Below are positions 26,296 through 35,900 of a stretch of 42,916 nucleotides of DNA, in pieces. Within the stretch, counting starts at the first letter, position 1, and every line of letters begins with the position of its first letter. The translations under genes were made by a program, and so were the position numbers. The DNA is from JBLHKW01 sp047618565 (GTDB taxonomy: Bacteria > Planctomycetota > UBA1135 > GCA-002686595), in the NCBI GenBank assembly GCA_047618565.1, contig JBLHKW010000019.1:1-42916 (forward strand), written 5' to 3'. The notes under the pieces were generated by a model. The model was not told the DNA's origin. It made no database searches and was given only the letters and a program-made list of their open reading frames with translations.

Positions 26296-29200
26296 ATGAC
26301 CGTCACCCCCGCGACCCACGTCTCCGCGTCTCCGAAATCCCCGCTGCTCACCGTTGCCACGGGCGCACTGCTGCTGGCCGCGAGCGCTTGCAACGGCTCG
26401 TCGTCGCAACAGGGCGGCAGCAACACCCCCGGGTCGATCGTCACCGGGCCGGGCGGAACGAGCATCATCGTCGACGCGAACAATCTGGGCCTCGCCACGG
26501 AGGTCCACATCAACTCGACGTTCTGGGGTCGCCTCGTCGACGTCTTCGGCCTCGATGAACTCGGCGAACGCACGCTCATGCAGAACGACTTCCTGATCGG
26601 ACCCGCGCTGGTCTCGTCACCTGGAAGCTACCTGCTCGAGACCAGCCCCGTGACCGGTGGACAATCGCTGGTGATCGAACGGGACATCACCGACACGAGC
26701 CCGGGCGGCGAGCGCGACCAGTTCTTCGGCTTCCTGCGCGCGGCCGAGGCCAACCTCGCGCCGGTCTCCGACCAGGGTGGCAGCGGAGCGGGCGTCTTCA
26801 CGATGGTGCCGCGCAACGCGACGATCGTGGTCCGCTTCGACGACCTGCTCGACCCGAACCTGATCACGCGCACGACCATTCGCATGCGCACCGGCTCCCC
26901 GGCCACCGACATCTACGACGCGCGTGTCTTCGCCGATCCCAACCACGGCGACCTGGTCATGGTGGACGGCGCGATGCGCTTCTACCCGACGCGCGCCTAC
27001 ATCGACCCGACCATCTCGGAGATCGAGTCCATCGAGGACAGCGAGGGCCTGGCCGTCAACACGTCCGGTTTCCCCCCCAGCCTGGACACGAACCTGGCGA
27101 ACGTGGCCCTGCAGGTCCCGACCATCGAGGATTTCGGGACAGGGCAGACTTCAATCGTCAGGAACCGCTCCGGCCACGAACTCTCGACGTCGCTCAATGG
27201 CAGCGTCGACTTCGGCTCGACGGTCATGCCGGTCGTCCGTAATTTCCGTTCCGGTGGACAGCAATCCGTGACCGGCGACCCGTTCAACGGTTTCCTGCCC
27301 GACACGACAGCACCCCGGGTCATCGGTAGCCAGGGTGGTTTCATCACCTCGCCGCCCTTGCAGTTCTCCCAGGACGACGCCGACGAGTTCACCCTGCCCA
27401 CCTACCAGTTCAGCACTGCGACCTGCGCGCAGACGCCCGTCGTCGGCGACGTGATCACCCAGCCGGGAATCTTCGCGGAGGTTATCGAGAACGCCCTGCC
27501 CCCGGACGCCACGGGTCTCGTGCAGAACGTGCGCGTTCGCCTGCTCGCTTATCCCAGTGGCTTCATGGAGCCCGCCGACTGGACCGCGACGGCCGTGGGT
27601 TCGGCCACCTACCTCTCCGCGTACGATCCGGTCGCGGACACCGGCAAGCAAGCTTGCTTCGTCAGGGTCAACCCGGCACCGAGCACGGCGCCCGACACGG
27701 GGATCGGTACGGACTCGCGCTTCGGCGTGCTCTTCGGTGAGCCCATGGACACGGCCTCGTTCTCCGCCTTCGACTCCATGGTGCTGTCGCGCACCGGCGC
27801 GACCGAAAACGCGGACCTCGTGATTGGGCGCATCGAGTCCACACTCGACCTGCTGCGCTTCACCTTCATTCCGACCGTCTTGCTCGCCCACGCCAGCGGG
27901 CAGAGCGAGCCCTACACCCTGCATCTGGACCCCGGCCAGCTGCCGCCCACGGACCTCGCGGGCAACACCCTCGAGACGTCCCTTCCGGCCGTCGCCTTCA
28001 CCCTCGAGGCCGGCCAGAACGTGCAGCACAACGCGGGCCACGTCACACGCTTCACGGGCGTCGACGAGGAAGCGCCTATCGGGGACGTCGCCAACGGCGA
28101 ATCCCCCATGCCCGAGTTCTCCGGCCAGCACTTCTACGACACGGCACGGGGCGTCATTCGCCCGCGATCCGTGACGCGCTTCGAGGCCGTCACCGACCGC
28201 ACCCAGCCCGTCTTCGCCCTCGCCATCCCGGCCAACCAGGGCTCATCGACGCCGCTCTCCAGCTCGGGCAGCAAGCTGCAGGCCTTCTGGCGTCCGGTCG
28301 ACCTCAACCTGACCTACGACGACTCCACCCGTTACAACCTGGATATCGAAGGCCTCAACTGGGCTCCGTACCAGGACCTCGTCTCCACGGACCACTTCGC
28401 ACAGTTCGAGATCCGGCTCTCCCACGGCCGCTTCTCCCCGGATGAGTACATCTGCCCGGGCCCGCCCCCCACGGCGTTATTCCCCAACAGTGGCGTGGTC
28501 TCACGTTTCCAGGACAACCTCCTCAGCTTGACAGAAGATCCCCTGACGGTGGTGCACGAGCGCTTCCGTGGCTTCTCGATCAGTCCCGGTCAGATCTTCG
28601 CGTCGGCGACCGGCACGCGCCTCGTGCCGTACCCGCTGAACCAGGACATTCCCGCGGACCAGTTCAGCTACTACACCTGGCGCGACACGGGCATCCTGAC
28701 TCGCGGAGGCGTCATCGGCTCGGGCCCCGGCACTCCGATCGAGGTCCCGCCCTACACGTTCCACGTGGCCACCAGCAACGGGTTCGACGGAACCTGCCTG
28801 ATCACCGACAACACGCTTACCAGCGACGTTCGCTGGGAAGAGGACAGCATCCAGAGCGTTGCTCTCCCGCTGCTGATGGAGTTCCGCTGCTTCCCCGACA
28901 ACGGCGCCGCATCGAGCAACATGCTCGACACGACGGTCACCCAGAACATCAATTTCCGTCCCTTCTTCCGGGCCCACTCCACGGGCGGCGTCGGCGCGAC
29001 GGGTAGCGTCGAAATCGACCCGGACCTGGAGAGCGTGGCCAACGGTGGCTTCAACCCGAGCTCATTCCCCGCCAACCAGGCGACCCCCGGCAACGATCGC
29101 ACGACCTACGTGGGATCGATGGACCTCGTCGTGCGCATCAGCCGCTCCTACTCGATCTGGCGGCGCGCGAGCGAGGCCGGGACCCCGGGCACCAACTTCC

Positions 29201-29586
29201 TGAACCCGAAGTATGGCGTGCCCGTTGTGGAGCCGGTCAACGCCGACCAGCCCAGTGGAACGTCGATCCAGATTGCGTTGCGCGGCGCGACCGCGATCAC
29301 GAACTTCGGCCCCAACGCGATGGAGACGCAGAACGCCCTGAGCCTGGACGCCTACGGCGACTGGTACGCGCCCAACAGTGACGGAAACCGCTCGACGTTC
29401 GACCCGAACGTCAGGGTCTCTCCGTACAACAACGACATCTCCTGGCACGATGCGGATCCGGACATCGCCAATCCGACGGGCCTCGATGGCGCTCAGTACT
29501 ACCAGGTACGGATCACCTTCCAGGCCAACCCGGTGTCCGGCCTCGTCCCGAGCCTCTCGGCCCTCGGGATCAGCTGGCAGGAGTAG
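26296..29586 (+). CDS. Large putative lipoprotein with Ig-like (SbsA/Big_5-type) character
   Basis: A 1096-residue exported protein. The N-terminus has a hydrophobic segment (LLTVATGALLLAASAC) ending in Cys32 in an imperfect lipobox, so it is probably a lipoprotein; a Ser/Gly/Gln linker follows. Segments such as PRNATIVVRFDDLLDPNLIT and FGVLFGEPMDTASFSAFDSM resemble the Ig-like domains (Big_5/SbsA type) that describe ideal positions for extracellular stacks. The rest is beta-rich with few Cys and no catalytic motif I recognise. It ends in IRITFQAN-like strands and a TAG at 29586. Divergent from the Ca-repeat protein, it may share surface-related control. A structural or adhesive surface role is inference. 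Confidence 0.85.
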   Translation: MTVTPATHVSASPKSPLLTVATGALLLAASACNGSSSQQGGSNTPGSIVTGPGGTSIIVDANNLGLATEVHINSTFWGRLVDVFGLDELGERTLMQNDFLIGPALVSSPGSYLLETSPVTGGQSLVIERDITDTSPGGERDQFFGFLRAAEANLAPVSDQGGSGAGVFTMVPRNATIVVRFDDLLDPNLITRTTIRMRTGSPATDIYDARVFADPNHGDLVMVDGAMRFYPTRAYIDPTISEIESIEDSEGLAVNTSGFPPSLDTNLANVALQVPTIEDFGTGQTSIVRNRSGHELSTSLNGSVDFGSTVMPVVRNFRSGGQQSVTGDPFNGFLPDTTAPRVIGSQGGFITSPPLQFSQDDADEFTLPTYQFSTATCAQTPVVGDVITQPGIFAEVIENALPPDATGLVQNVRVRLLAYPSGFMEPADWTATAVGSATYLSAYDPVADTGKQACFVRVNPAPSTAPDTGIGTDSRFGVLFGEPMDTASFSAFDSMVLSRTGATENADLVIGRIESTLDLLRFTFIPTVLLAHASGQSEPYTLHLDPGQLPPTDLAGNTLETSLPAVAFTLEAGQNVQHNAGHVTRFTGVDEEAPIGDVANGESPMPEFSGQHFYDTARGVIRPRSVTRFEAVTDRTQPVFALAIPANQGSSTPLSSSGSKLQAFWRPVDLNLTYDDSTRYNLDIEGLNWAPYQDLVSTDHFAQFEIRLSHGRFSPDEYICPGPPPTALFPNSGVVSRFQDNLLSLTEDPLTVVHERFRGFSISPGQIFASATGTRLVPYPLNQDIPADQFSYYTWRDTGILTRGGVIGSGPGTPIEVPPYTFHVATSNGFDGTCLITDNTLTSDVRWEEDSIQSVALPLLMEFRCFPDNGAASSNMLDTTVTQNINFRPFFRAHSTGGVGATGSVEIDPDLESVANGGFNPSSFPANQATPGNDRTTYVGSMDLVVRISRSYSIWRRASEAGTPGTNFLNPKYGVPVVEPVNADQPSGTSIQIALRGATAITNFGPNAMETQNALSLDAYGDWYAPNSDGNRSTFDPNVRVSPYNNDISWHDADPDIANPTGLDGAQYYQVRITFQANPVSGLVPSLSALGISWQE

Positions 29587-29594
29587 GCAAGGCG

Positions 29595-29617
29595 CCCGGG
29601 AGCCACCGGCCCCCGGG
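29595..29617. terminator. Hairpin between convergent genes
   Basis: CCCGGGAGCC (29595-29604) and GGCCCCCGGG (29608-29617) form a 10-bp stem with one mismatch and a 3-base loop in the 35-base gap between the stops of the lipoprotein and DUF2270 genes. It lacks a T-run on either side, so intrinsic termination is uncertain. Confidence 0.4.
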
Positions 29618-29621
29618 TAAC

Positions 29622-30368
29622 TCAGGCCTCCGAGAGGGCGCCCGCATGTTCGGCGCCCTCCTCGAGTGTCCAGTAGTCGGCTTCGCTCCCTGGAGAACGC
29701 GGCGTGACGCACAAGAGGATCAGCACGCTGCCCAGGAATGCGCCGACGTACACCAGGGGCAACCACCAGGGAAGCACCACGCTGTTGTCGCGCAGGTGAT
29801 CGATCCAGGTCCCCGAGGATCCTGAGACCACGAACACCTTGACGATCCACGCCAGTAGCAGGACGAGGTAGATCGCCCAGTAGTTGCGCACGAGGCGTGC
29901 GCGCAGGGCCGGCAAACGGGTGATCTTGAAGCGTGGGCGGAAGAGGTCCTCTGCGACCAGCGCGCCCCAGTGCCTGTCCGGGCTCTGGGGGTCGCGGCGC
30001 AGAATGGGACCGTAGAAGTTCTCCTCGATCATGCGCACCCGTGATCGCCAGACGTGCCAGATCCGGTAGCGGCGCGCCTCGAAGCCGTGAAAGATCGCGA
30101 TCAGGGCCAGCCCCATCAGCAGGATCCAGTGCGAGTGCGTCGGCGAGCTGAAGGCGAACGAGAGCAGGCCCGCGGTGGTGAACACCGCCCAGTTGGTGGT
30201 CATATCCAGGCGCTGCCGCCAGGAATTGGAACGGTAGAGCTCACCGCGATAGAGGTGGACGACAGCGCTGATGTACTCGGCGCGCGCCAGGGGAGAGCTC
30301 TCGTAGTTGACCCCATCGGGGTCCACGGATCCGGTCGCGTCTGCGGGTGTAGGTCCCATGCCCCGCAT
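29622..30368 (-). CDS. DUF2270 family integral membrane protein
   Basis: A 248-residue protein matching the DUF2270 pattern: LYRGELYRSNSWRQRLDMTTNWAV, a first pair of membrane spans (TTAGLLSFAFS and WILLMGLALIAIFHGF), the conserved EARRYRIWHVWRSRVRMIEENF, then a second pair (YWAIYLVLLLAWIVKVFVV and LPLVYVGAFLGSVLILL). The family's function is unknown. ATG 30368 is used; an internal ATG at 30359 is possible. It lies 70 bases downstream of the 589-residue membrane gene on the same strand, so the two may be co-transcribed. Confidence 0.88.
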   Translation of the reverse strand: MRGMGPTPADATGSVDPDGVNYESSPLARAEYISAVVHLYRGELYRSNSWRQRLDMTTNWAVFTTAGLLSFAFSSPTHSHWILLMGLALIAIFHGFEARRYRIWHVWRSRVRMIEENFYGPILRRDPQSPDRHWGALVAEDLFRPRFKITRLPALRARLVRNYWAIYLVLLLAWIVKVFVVSGSSGTWIDHLRDNSVVLPWWLPLVYVGAFLGSVLILLCVTPRSPGSEADYWTLEEGAEHAGALSEA

Positions 30369-30438
30369 CTATAACGCCGCGCCGCCCTCGGAACCAGTCT
30401 CTGCCCAGGTCCCGGGCCGCGTTTGCGGCCCACCGTCA

Positions 30439-32208
30439 TCAAACATGCATCAGCGGACTGCCGCCCCGGGCCAGGGGTACGCCCTGGAAGTCCCTGGGTG
30501 AAGGCCTATCCGCCTCGTCGCCACCGTCATCGCGGAACAGGTGCAGGATGCGGGCACTCCCGAGGGAGCTGTAGTCCGGCTCCCGAGGCGCAGCCCCCGC
30601 TGCGGATTTCCCGAGCTCGTGCACGTCGATCAGGACGCGTATCCCGGGGATCCCGACGAAATGGCGCTCCTCGGCGCGGCGCTCGCCCCCGAACAGATCG
30701 TGGTACTCGAAAAGCGCCAGGAAGACCCGTCGCAGACTGCGGCTCTCGATGCCACGCTCGATGAAGAGCAGGTCGATCTCCGCCCCACGCAGCACAGCAC
30801 GAGCCTCCGCGCGCGCCTCGAGCGGAATGCGCGGGTGGTACGGGATCCCGTCGCCGCGTGCGTCGTCCTCGGAGCCGCCCGAGTCCGCGGAGAGCAGCGG
30901 CACGTACCACAGGTGCGGCGCCAGCCAGAAACCGGTGGCTTCGGCCTCCGACAGCGTTCCTGCGCGTTTCCAGAGGTGGTGCAATCCGTGCAGGAACTGA
31001 CGCCTGCGCCGGATGCTCGAGCGACGCCGCAGTCGTTCGTGGAAGCGCGGATCGGTCAGCTGCGCCGCGTCGGCCGCCAGGGCCCAACGCTCCCGAGCAT
31101 TCCGAGGACCCGCCCCGACGCGTACCGGAACGCTCACCGAAGAGCAGCGCTGCTCCCCGAACTCGAGCAGGAAACCCGCCGAGGCCAGGGGCCCCAGCAG
31201 CGGACCGAACTGCACATCGGGATCCCCCAGCAGCACCAGCCGCACGGGCATCGCCTGGGCCGGGTTGCGATAGCGCCGCAGGAAGTGGATGCGCCCCTCG
31301 CCGTACACCGTCAACATCAGGAAGGCGACCCCGACCCAGGCCCCACCGAGGCCGAGCACCCCGGTGATGCCGAGCTGCGGGTGCGCCACCCAGAGGTGCT
31401 CGCCGACCAGTTGCAGTGCGAGGCCGGCCACGCCCGCCGTGATCCACCACGCGGAGTGCCAGGCCAGGCGTGCTGCGGAGAAGCGTCCGGGCCCGCGCGA
31501 TCCGGCGCGCGGGCGCCAGAGCAGACTCAACTCCCACGTGGGACCGAGGAAGATCAGAGCCGCACTCGCGGCCAACCCAACGGCCAGGCCCATGAAGGGC
31601 AGCCAAACGGGCAAGACCACGACGGCGAAGACGATCCACCCGACGTGCGCCACGAGGGATCCGAGGCCAACCCACAGGCGCGCCTTCAGCTGCTCCGCAC
31701 TGACCCTGGCCAGGGCGAAGTGCACCACACTGAGCCCGGCCACGATCAGGCCACAGAGTGCGAGGCAGACGCCACCCAGGTAAGCGAAATAGAGTGTTGG
31801 ACTGACCAGCAGGCCGATCTCTCGCAGCTGCCCGGGAAGTAGAGCGTGCACCGCCGCGGTGCCGGCCAGGGCGACCGAAACAGACAGGCTGGTACGCCAG
31901 ACAACCTCCGGAAGGGTATCCGTCAGCCCGGGTTGGCGACGCAGCTCGACGCCCGTGCTGAACGCCCAACGCTCTCGGAAGCGCGCCCAGAGGCCCGCGG
32001 GCAGGGCCCCCCACTGTGCGGCCATCGCCAGGAGCGCGATGTACAGGCAGGCACTCCAGCGCAGATCGACCGCCGGGGACTCGGACTGGCGGCCAAAAGC
32101 TTCGGTGATCAGCACCACCAGCAGCGCCCCGACCCGCCACAGGGTCTGCGCATCAGGGGTCGCACGTGCTGGCCAGGCAGCGAGAAGCCGTTGTTTGAGG
32201 GAGAGCAC
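30439..32208 (-). CDS. Membrane protein with large soluble C-terminal half, unknown function
   Basis: A 589-residue protein starting with GTG 32206-32208. The first ~330 residues hold about ten probable membrane spans (for example VGALLVVLITEAFG, VAHVGWIVFAVVVLPVWLPF, LGLGGAWVGVAFLMLTVYG). The remaining ~260 residues are soluble and basic, with RRRSSIRRRRQFLHGLHHLW and LRRVFLALFEYHDLFGG. No enzymatic motif or known family is recognised. Its only context clue is the DUF2270 gene downstream on the same strand; to the other side it is divergent from the small lipoprotein. Confidence 0.75.
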   Translation of the reverse strand: MLSLKQRLLAAWPARATPDAQTLWRVGALLVVLITEAFGRQSESPAVDLRWSACLYIALLAMAAQWGALPAGLWARFRERWAFSTGVELRRQPGLTDTLPEVVWRTSLSVSVALAGTAAVHALLPGQLREIGLLVSPTLYFAYLGGVCLALCGLIVAGLSVVHFALARVSAEQLKARLWVGLGSLVAHVGWIVFAVVVLPVWLPFMGLAVGLAASAALIFLGPTWELSLLWRPRAGSRGPGRFSAARLAWHSAWWITAGVAGLALQLVGEHLWVAHPQLGITGVLGLGGAWVGVAFLMLTVYGEGRIHFLRRYRNPAQAMPVRLVLLGDPDVQFGPLLGPLASAGFLLEFGEQRCSSVSVPVRVGAGPRNARERWALAADAAQLTDPRFHERLRRRSSIRRRRQFLHGLHHLWKRAGTLSEAEATGFWLAPHLWYVPLLSADSGGSEDDARGDGIPYHPRIPLEARAEARAVLRGAEIDLLFIERGIESRSLRRVFLALFEYHDLFGGERRAEERHFVGIPGIRVLIDVHELGKSAAGAAPREPDYSSLGSARILHLFRDDGGDEADRPSPRDFQGVPLARGGSPLMHV

Positions 32209-32305
32209 GTCGTGAGCGATCTGGGCCGTTTCAGCTTATCCGCAAGGCTGCCGATACAGGCAGCACTGACCGGCCCGTAATAAAAGCGCTCCCCTGGAGC
32301 GTCCG

Positions 32306-32902
32306 ATGATACCCCACGTGGATACCGATATGTGCCCCACCCGCGACCGATCCAAGGCATCCATTGCCAGCCTCGCCAGCATCCTCCTCGGACTGCTGTC
32401 CCTGGGCAGCTGCACGACGACGACGAGCAAGGGCATGGTGCCGGTCGAGCTCGACATCATCGCGACCCATCCACAGAGCATCTCGGTACACGCCGAGGGC
32501 ACGCCGCGGCGTTTCGGCTTCGGGCCTCCCTTCGTCCAGGCGGACGTGCTCGCGGGCACGATCGAGGAAGCGATCCTGAAGTGCGAACTGTTCGACGCGA
32601 TCGTTCCCGACAAGCATGCCGACTACCTCTTGCACGTTGCGGTGACCGAGCTCGACAAGCCCGAGTCCGGCCTCGACATGACGGCGGGCATCACCATGCG
32701 CTGGAGCCTGAGCAAGACCGATACTCGCGCGACCGTCTGGATCGACACCGTCACCACGGCATTCACCTCGTCGACAAACCAGAGCGCCAAGCTCGAGGAA
32801 CGCCTGCGTACGTCCATCGAGGGCGCCCTGCGCGAGAACATCGAGCTTGGCCTGAACAAGCTGTCGGCCGTGGATCTTCCCGGATCACTTGCCGTCGAGT
32901 AG
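32306..32902 (+). CDS. Small putative lipoprotein
   Basis: A 198-residue exported protein. A hydrophobic segment (ASLASILLGLLSLGSC) ends in a good lipobox, LGSC with Cys36, followed by TTTT. The mature part has a beta-rich domain (VPVELDIIATHPQSISVHA … HADYLLHVAVTELDKPESG) like small outer-membrane-associated lipoproteins, but I cannot name the family. ATG 32306 is supported by GGAG at 32296-32299, six bases away. Its 3' end overlaps the stop of the pseudokinase gene on the other strand by 18 bases. Confidence 0.78.
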   Translation: MIPHVDTDMCPTRDRSKASIASLASILLGLLSLGSCTTTTSKGMVPVELDIIATHPQSISVHAEGTPRRFGFGPPFVQADVLAGTIEEAILKCELFDAIVPDKHADYLLHVAVTELDKPESGLDMTAGITMRWSLSKTDTRATVWIDTVTTAFTSSTNQSAKLEERLRTSIEGALRENIELGLNKLSAVDLPGSLAVE

Positions 32903-35900
32903 TCCATCCACACCGGCCCAGAAGCCCAGACAACTCTCGCGCTCGGGCCCGGCCCGACGCGCAAGCTCGGACTGATCACGTATTCCGGCCAGGGCCGGCT
33001 CACGCCGCCAGCGCGCGAGAACACCGCGCAGATCCTCGTCCGACAGGCGCCCGGCGCCGTTTTGCTCCAGCAGGCTGACCAGCTCACGCTCGAGCCAGTC
33101 CAGGCCCGTGGATCGCCAGCGGGCACGCTCCTGCGCGGGCATCGCCGCGCCCTCGTCCCCGATGCCACTCCCCGCCTGCACCGCTGCGCAGGCAGCCTGG
33201 AAACGATCCAGGGAGAGGGGTCCGTCGGCGCCCTCGGGCGCGCGCTCGATGGCGTCCGCATAAAGGCGCGCGGACGTGGTGTTGAGCCCCTTGTTCTGCG
33301 CCATCGAGGCCAGCTGCAGGAGCGCCTCCGGTTCCTTCGGCGCCTCGGCTCCCTGCACCACCGCTTCGAGCCTGCGCTGAGCCACGACCAGCTGTTCCGC
33401 ATCCGCCACCCAATCGGCCGATGGGTGCTCCCAGTCCAAACGGCCCGAGCCGATCTCGTGCGCGAGACGATACACCTCGAGTGAGGCCTCGTAGTCTCCC
33501 TGGAGCTTCAGCAATCCGCCCAGGTTGCAGTGCGCCTCGGCGTGGTCGGGACGCAGGCGGATGGTCTCCACGTAGCTGAGCCGGGCGTCCTCGAGGTCGC
33601 CGCGACGCTGCAGGGCGCTGCCCAGTCGGTAGTGTGTATCCGGATCGGTCGGCTGGAGCTCAATCGCACTGCGCAGGGAGTCCACCGCCCCATCGAGATC
33701 GCCCGCGCGCGAGAGAGCGAGCCCCAGGTCCGCGTGCAGGCGTGCCTGTTCCGGATCCAGGTCGACCGCCCTGCGAAACTCCACGAGCGCCGCGTCGATT
33801 TCACCCAGCCCGAGCTGTGCGCGTCCCAGCAACGCCCGGGAACGTGCGTCGTCCGGACGCAGCGCCACGCTTCGGTCCAGCGCCGAGGCACAGGCCGACA
33901 GGTCGTTGCGGTCCATCTCCGCGCGCCCCAGGTAGTACCACCCCGTGGCGGAATCGGGCTGCGCTGCGGCGATGTCCTCGAAGGTGTGCGCGGCGGCATC
34001 TGGGCTACCGGCGCGCTCGCTCATGAGGGAGAACAGATGCGCGGCCGTCTGCTCGTGCGCGGGGTCGATCAGCAGACTCTCCTTGAACGCGCCCGCAGCG
34101 CTGTCCCATTCCTTGCGGGACTCGAAGACTGCGCCCATCTTGCGCTGTAGCGATGCGTCCTCAGGCTGCAGACGCAATGCCGCGAAGTAGTTTTCGAGGG
34201 CTTCGTCCGAGCGATCCGTACGTGCGTACAGGTCCGCGAGCGCGATCAACGGCTGGCTCCATTCCGGGTCCAGTTCGACCGCCAGGGTGAGCACCTGCTG
34301 CGCCTTGTCGAGCTTGCCCTGCTCCCCGAGCAGTCCGCCGAGGGCCAGGTGCGCCTGCGGGTCCGACGGTGACATCCGAACCCACCTTGCGAGCGCAAGT
34401 CGCGCGCCCGGGTGGTCGCCCGCGGCGCGCATGTCGTCCCCGAGCGTCGCCAGGCAACTGGGTTGAACGCCCTCCAGCTGGGCTGCGCCACGCCATATCT
34501 TCAGGGCACGCGCGCGCTCCCCAAGCCCGAAGTAAAGGGAGCCCAGGTGCGCCTGCAGCTCGGCGTCTCCAGGCCGCTTTTCGATCGCACGCTCCAGGGT
34601 GTCCATGGCCTCCGATATCCGACCGGCACGCTCGAGAGCACGGCTCAAGCGATAGCGTGCATCGGCACTGTCCGGGCGGCGGCCCAGAGCGCTCGTGTAG
34701 AAGCGCACGGCCTGGCCCCAGTCGCGTACCTGCTCGTCTTCGAAGCACTCGGCCAGCTGCGTGTTGAGCGCAAAATGCCCAGGCGCTCGCCCGTGCGCAG
34801 CGCTCAGGACCGCTACGGCCTGGCCGGTAAGTCCGTGCATGCGCAGTGCCGCAGCAGCCAGCACGGCCGTCTGGGGGTCCGCGCCCTCGGGATCCAGGTT
34901 CTGCGCGGCAGCGACGACGAGCGCCCGACTCCCGGCCCCCATGGCTTCCCGCAGCGCGCTGCGAGACGGATCGTTGTCCGCGCGCATGGCCACGTCGAGC
35001 AGTACATGCGCCTTGGATTGTCCGGATTGCAAGCAAGCCACCGCCCAGCGATCGTAGGCCGCGAGGATGTCCGCCTTGATGGAGCTCGCTGCGATGACCT
35101 GCGCCACGTCTCCCTCGAGTCCCGCTTCGGGATCCAGACCATGGGCGCCGAGAACCTCGGCACTGCGCGCCGCCAGACGCGCGTGGTCGTGGATGGTCAG
35201 CTCTTCGCCGTGGGCCACCGCGCCTGCACCGAGGGATTCGAGCAGTTCCCGCTCCGCGAGTTGTCGCTGGAGGCTATCGATCGCTGCGAGGCGTTCGATG
35301 CGCAGGTTGGCTTCCACGAACTCGACGCGCTTCTTGACGGACGGGTCGATCTCGGCGCCCGCCACATGGCTGCCGGCGCGACTGATCGCCAGCAACGCCT
35401 CGTCCCAGAGCGACGTGTCCTCACCGCTCTGCATCTGCGCCTGACGCCACAGGAACTGCGCGCACTCTACCTCTTGTTGAACATCGGCAAGCACCGACTC
35501 GCGCCGTTTCTCGCTCCTGTCCAGCACCACGTAGGAACCGGCGGCCACGAGCAGGCCAACGAGCACGAGCGCCTCGGCCAGGAGACGACTCTTACGCGCC
35601 GAGCGGCGTTCGCTGGCCGCAGTCTCCATGGCATCCTTGGCCGTGGACTCCGCCTCACCGCGAAGTGCATCGAGGGAAAGCATGCTTCGGTTGAGCCTGG
35701 TCAGGACCTCGGCCGCGGACTGCGGTCTGCCCGACTGGCCTGCCACCAGGCAGTCCCGGGCCAGTGCGACCAGTTCCGAGTGCGATTCGCATCGATCGAG
35801 GCGCAGGTAGGCATCGTCGAGCCGCGCCTGAGCCGCGAGTCCACGCACGTCCTCGTCGGACCGCCCCCTGTACGCGGGTGTCCCGGTCAGGATCTCGCAC

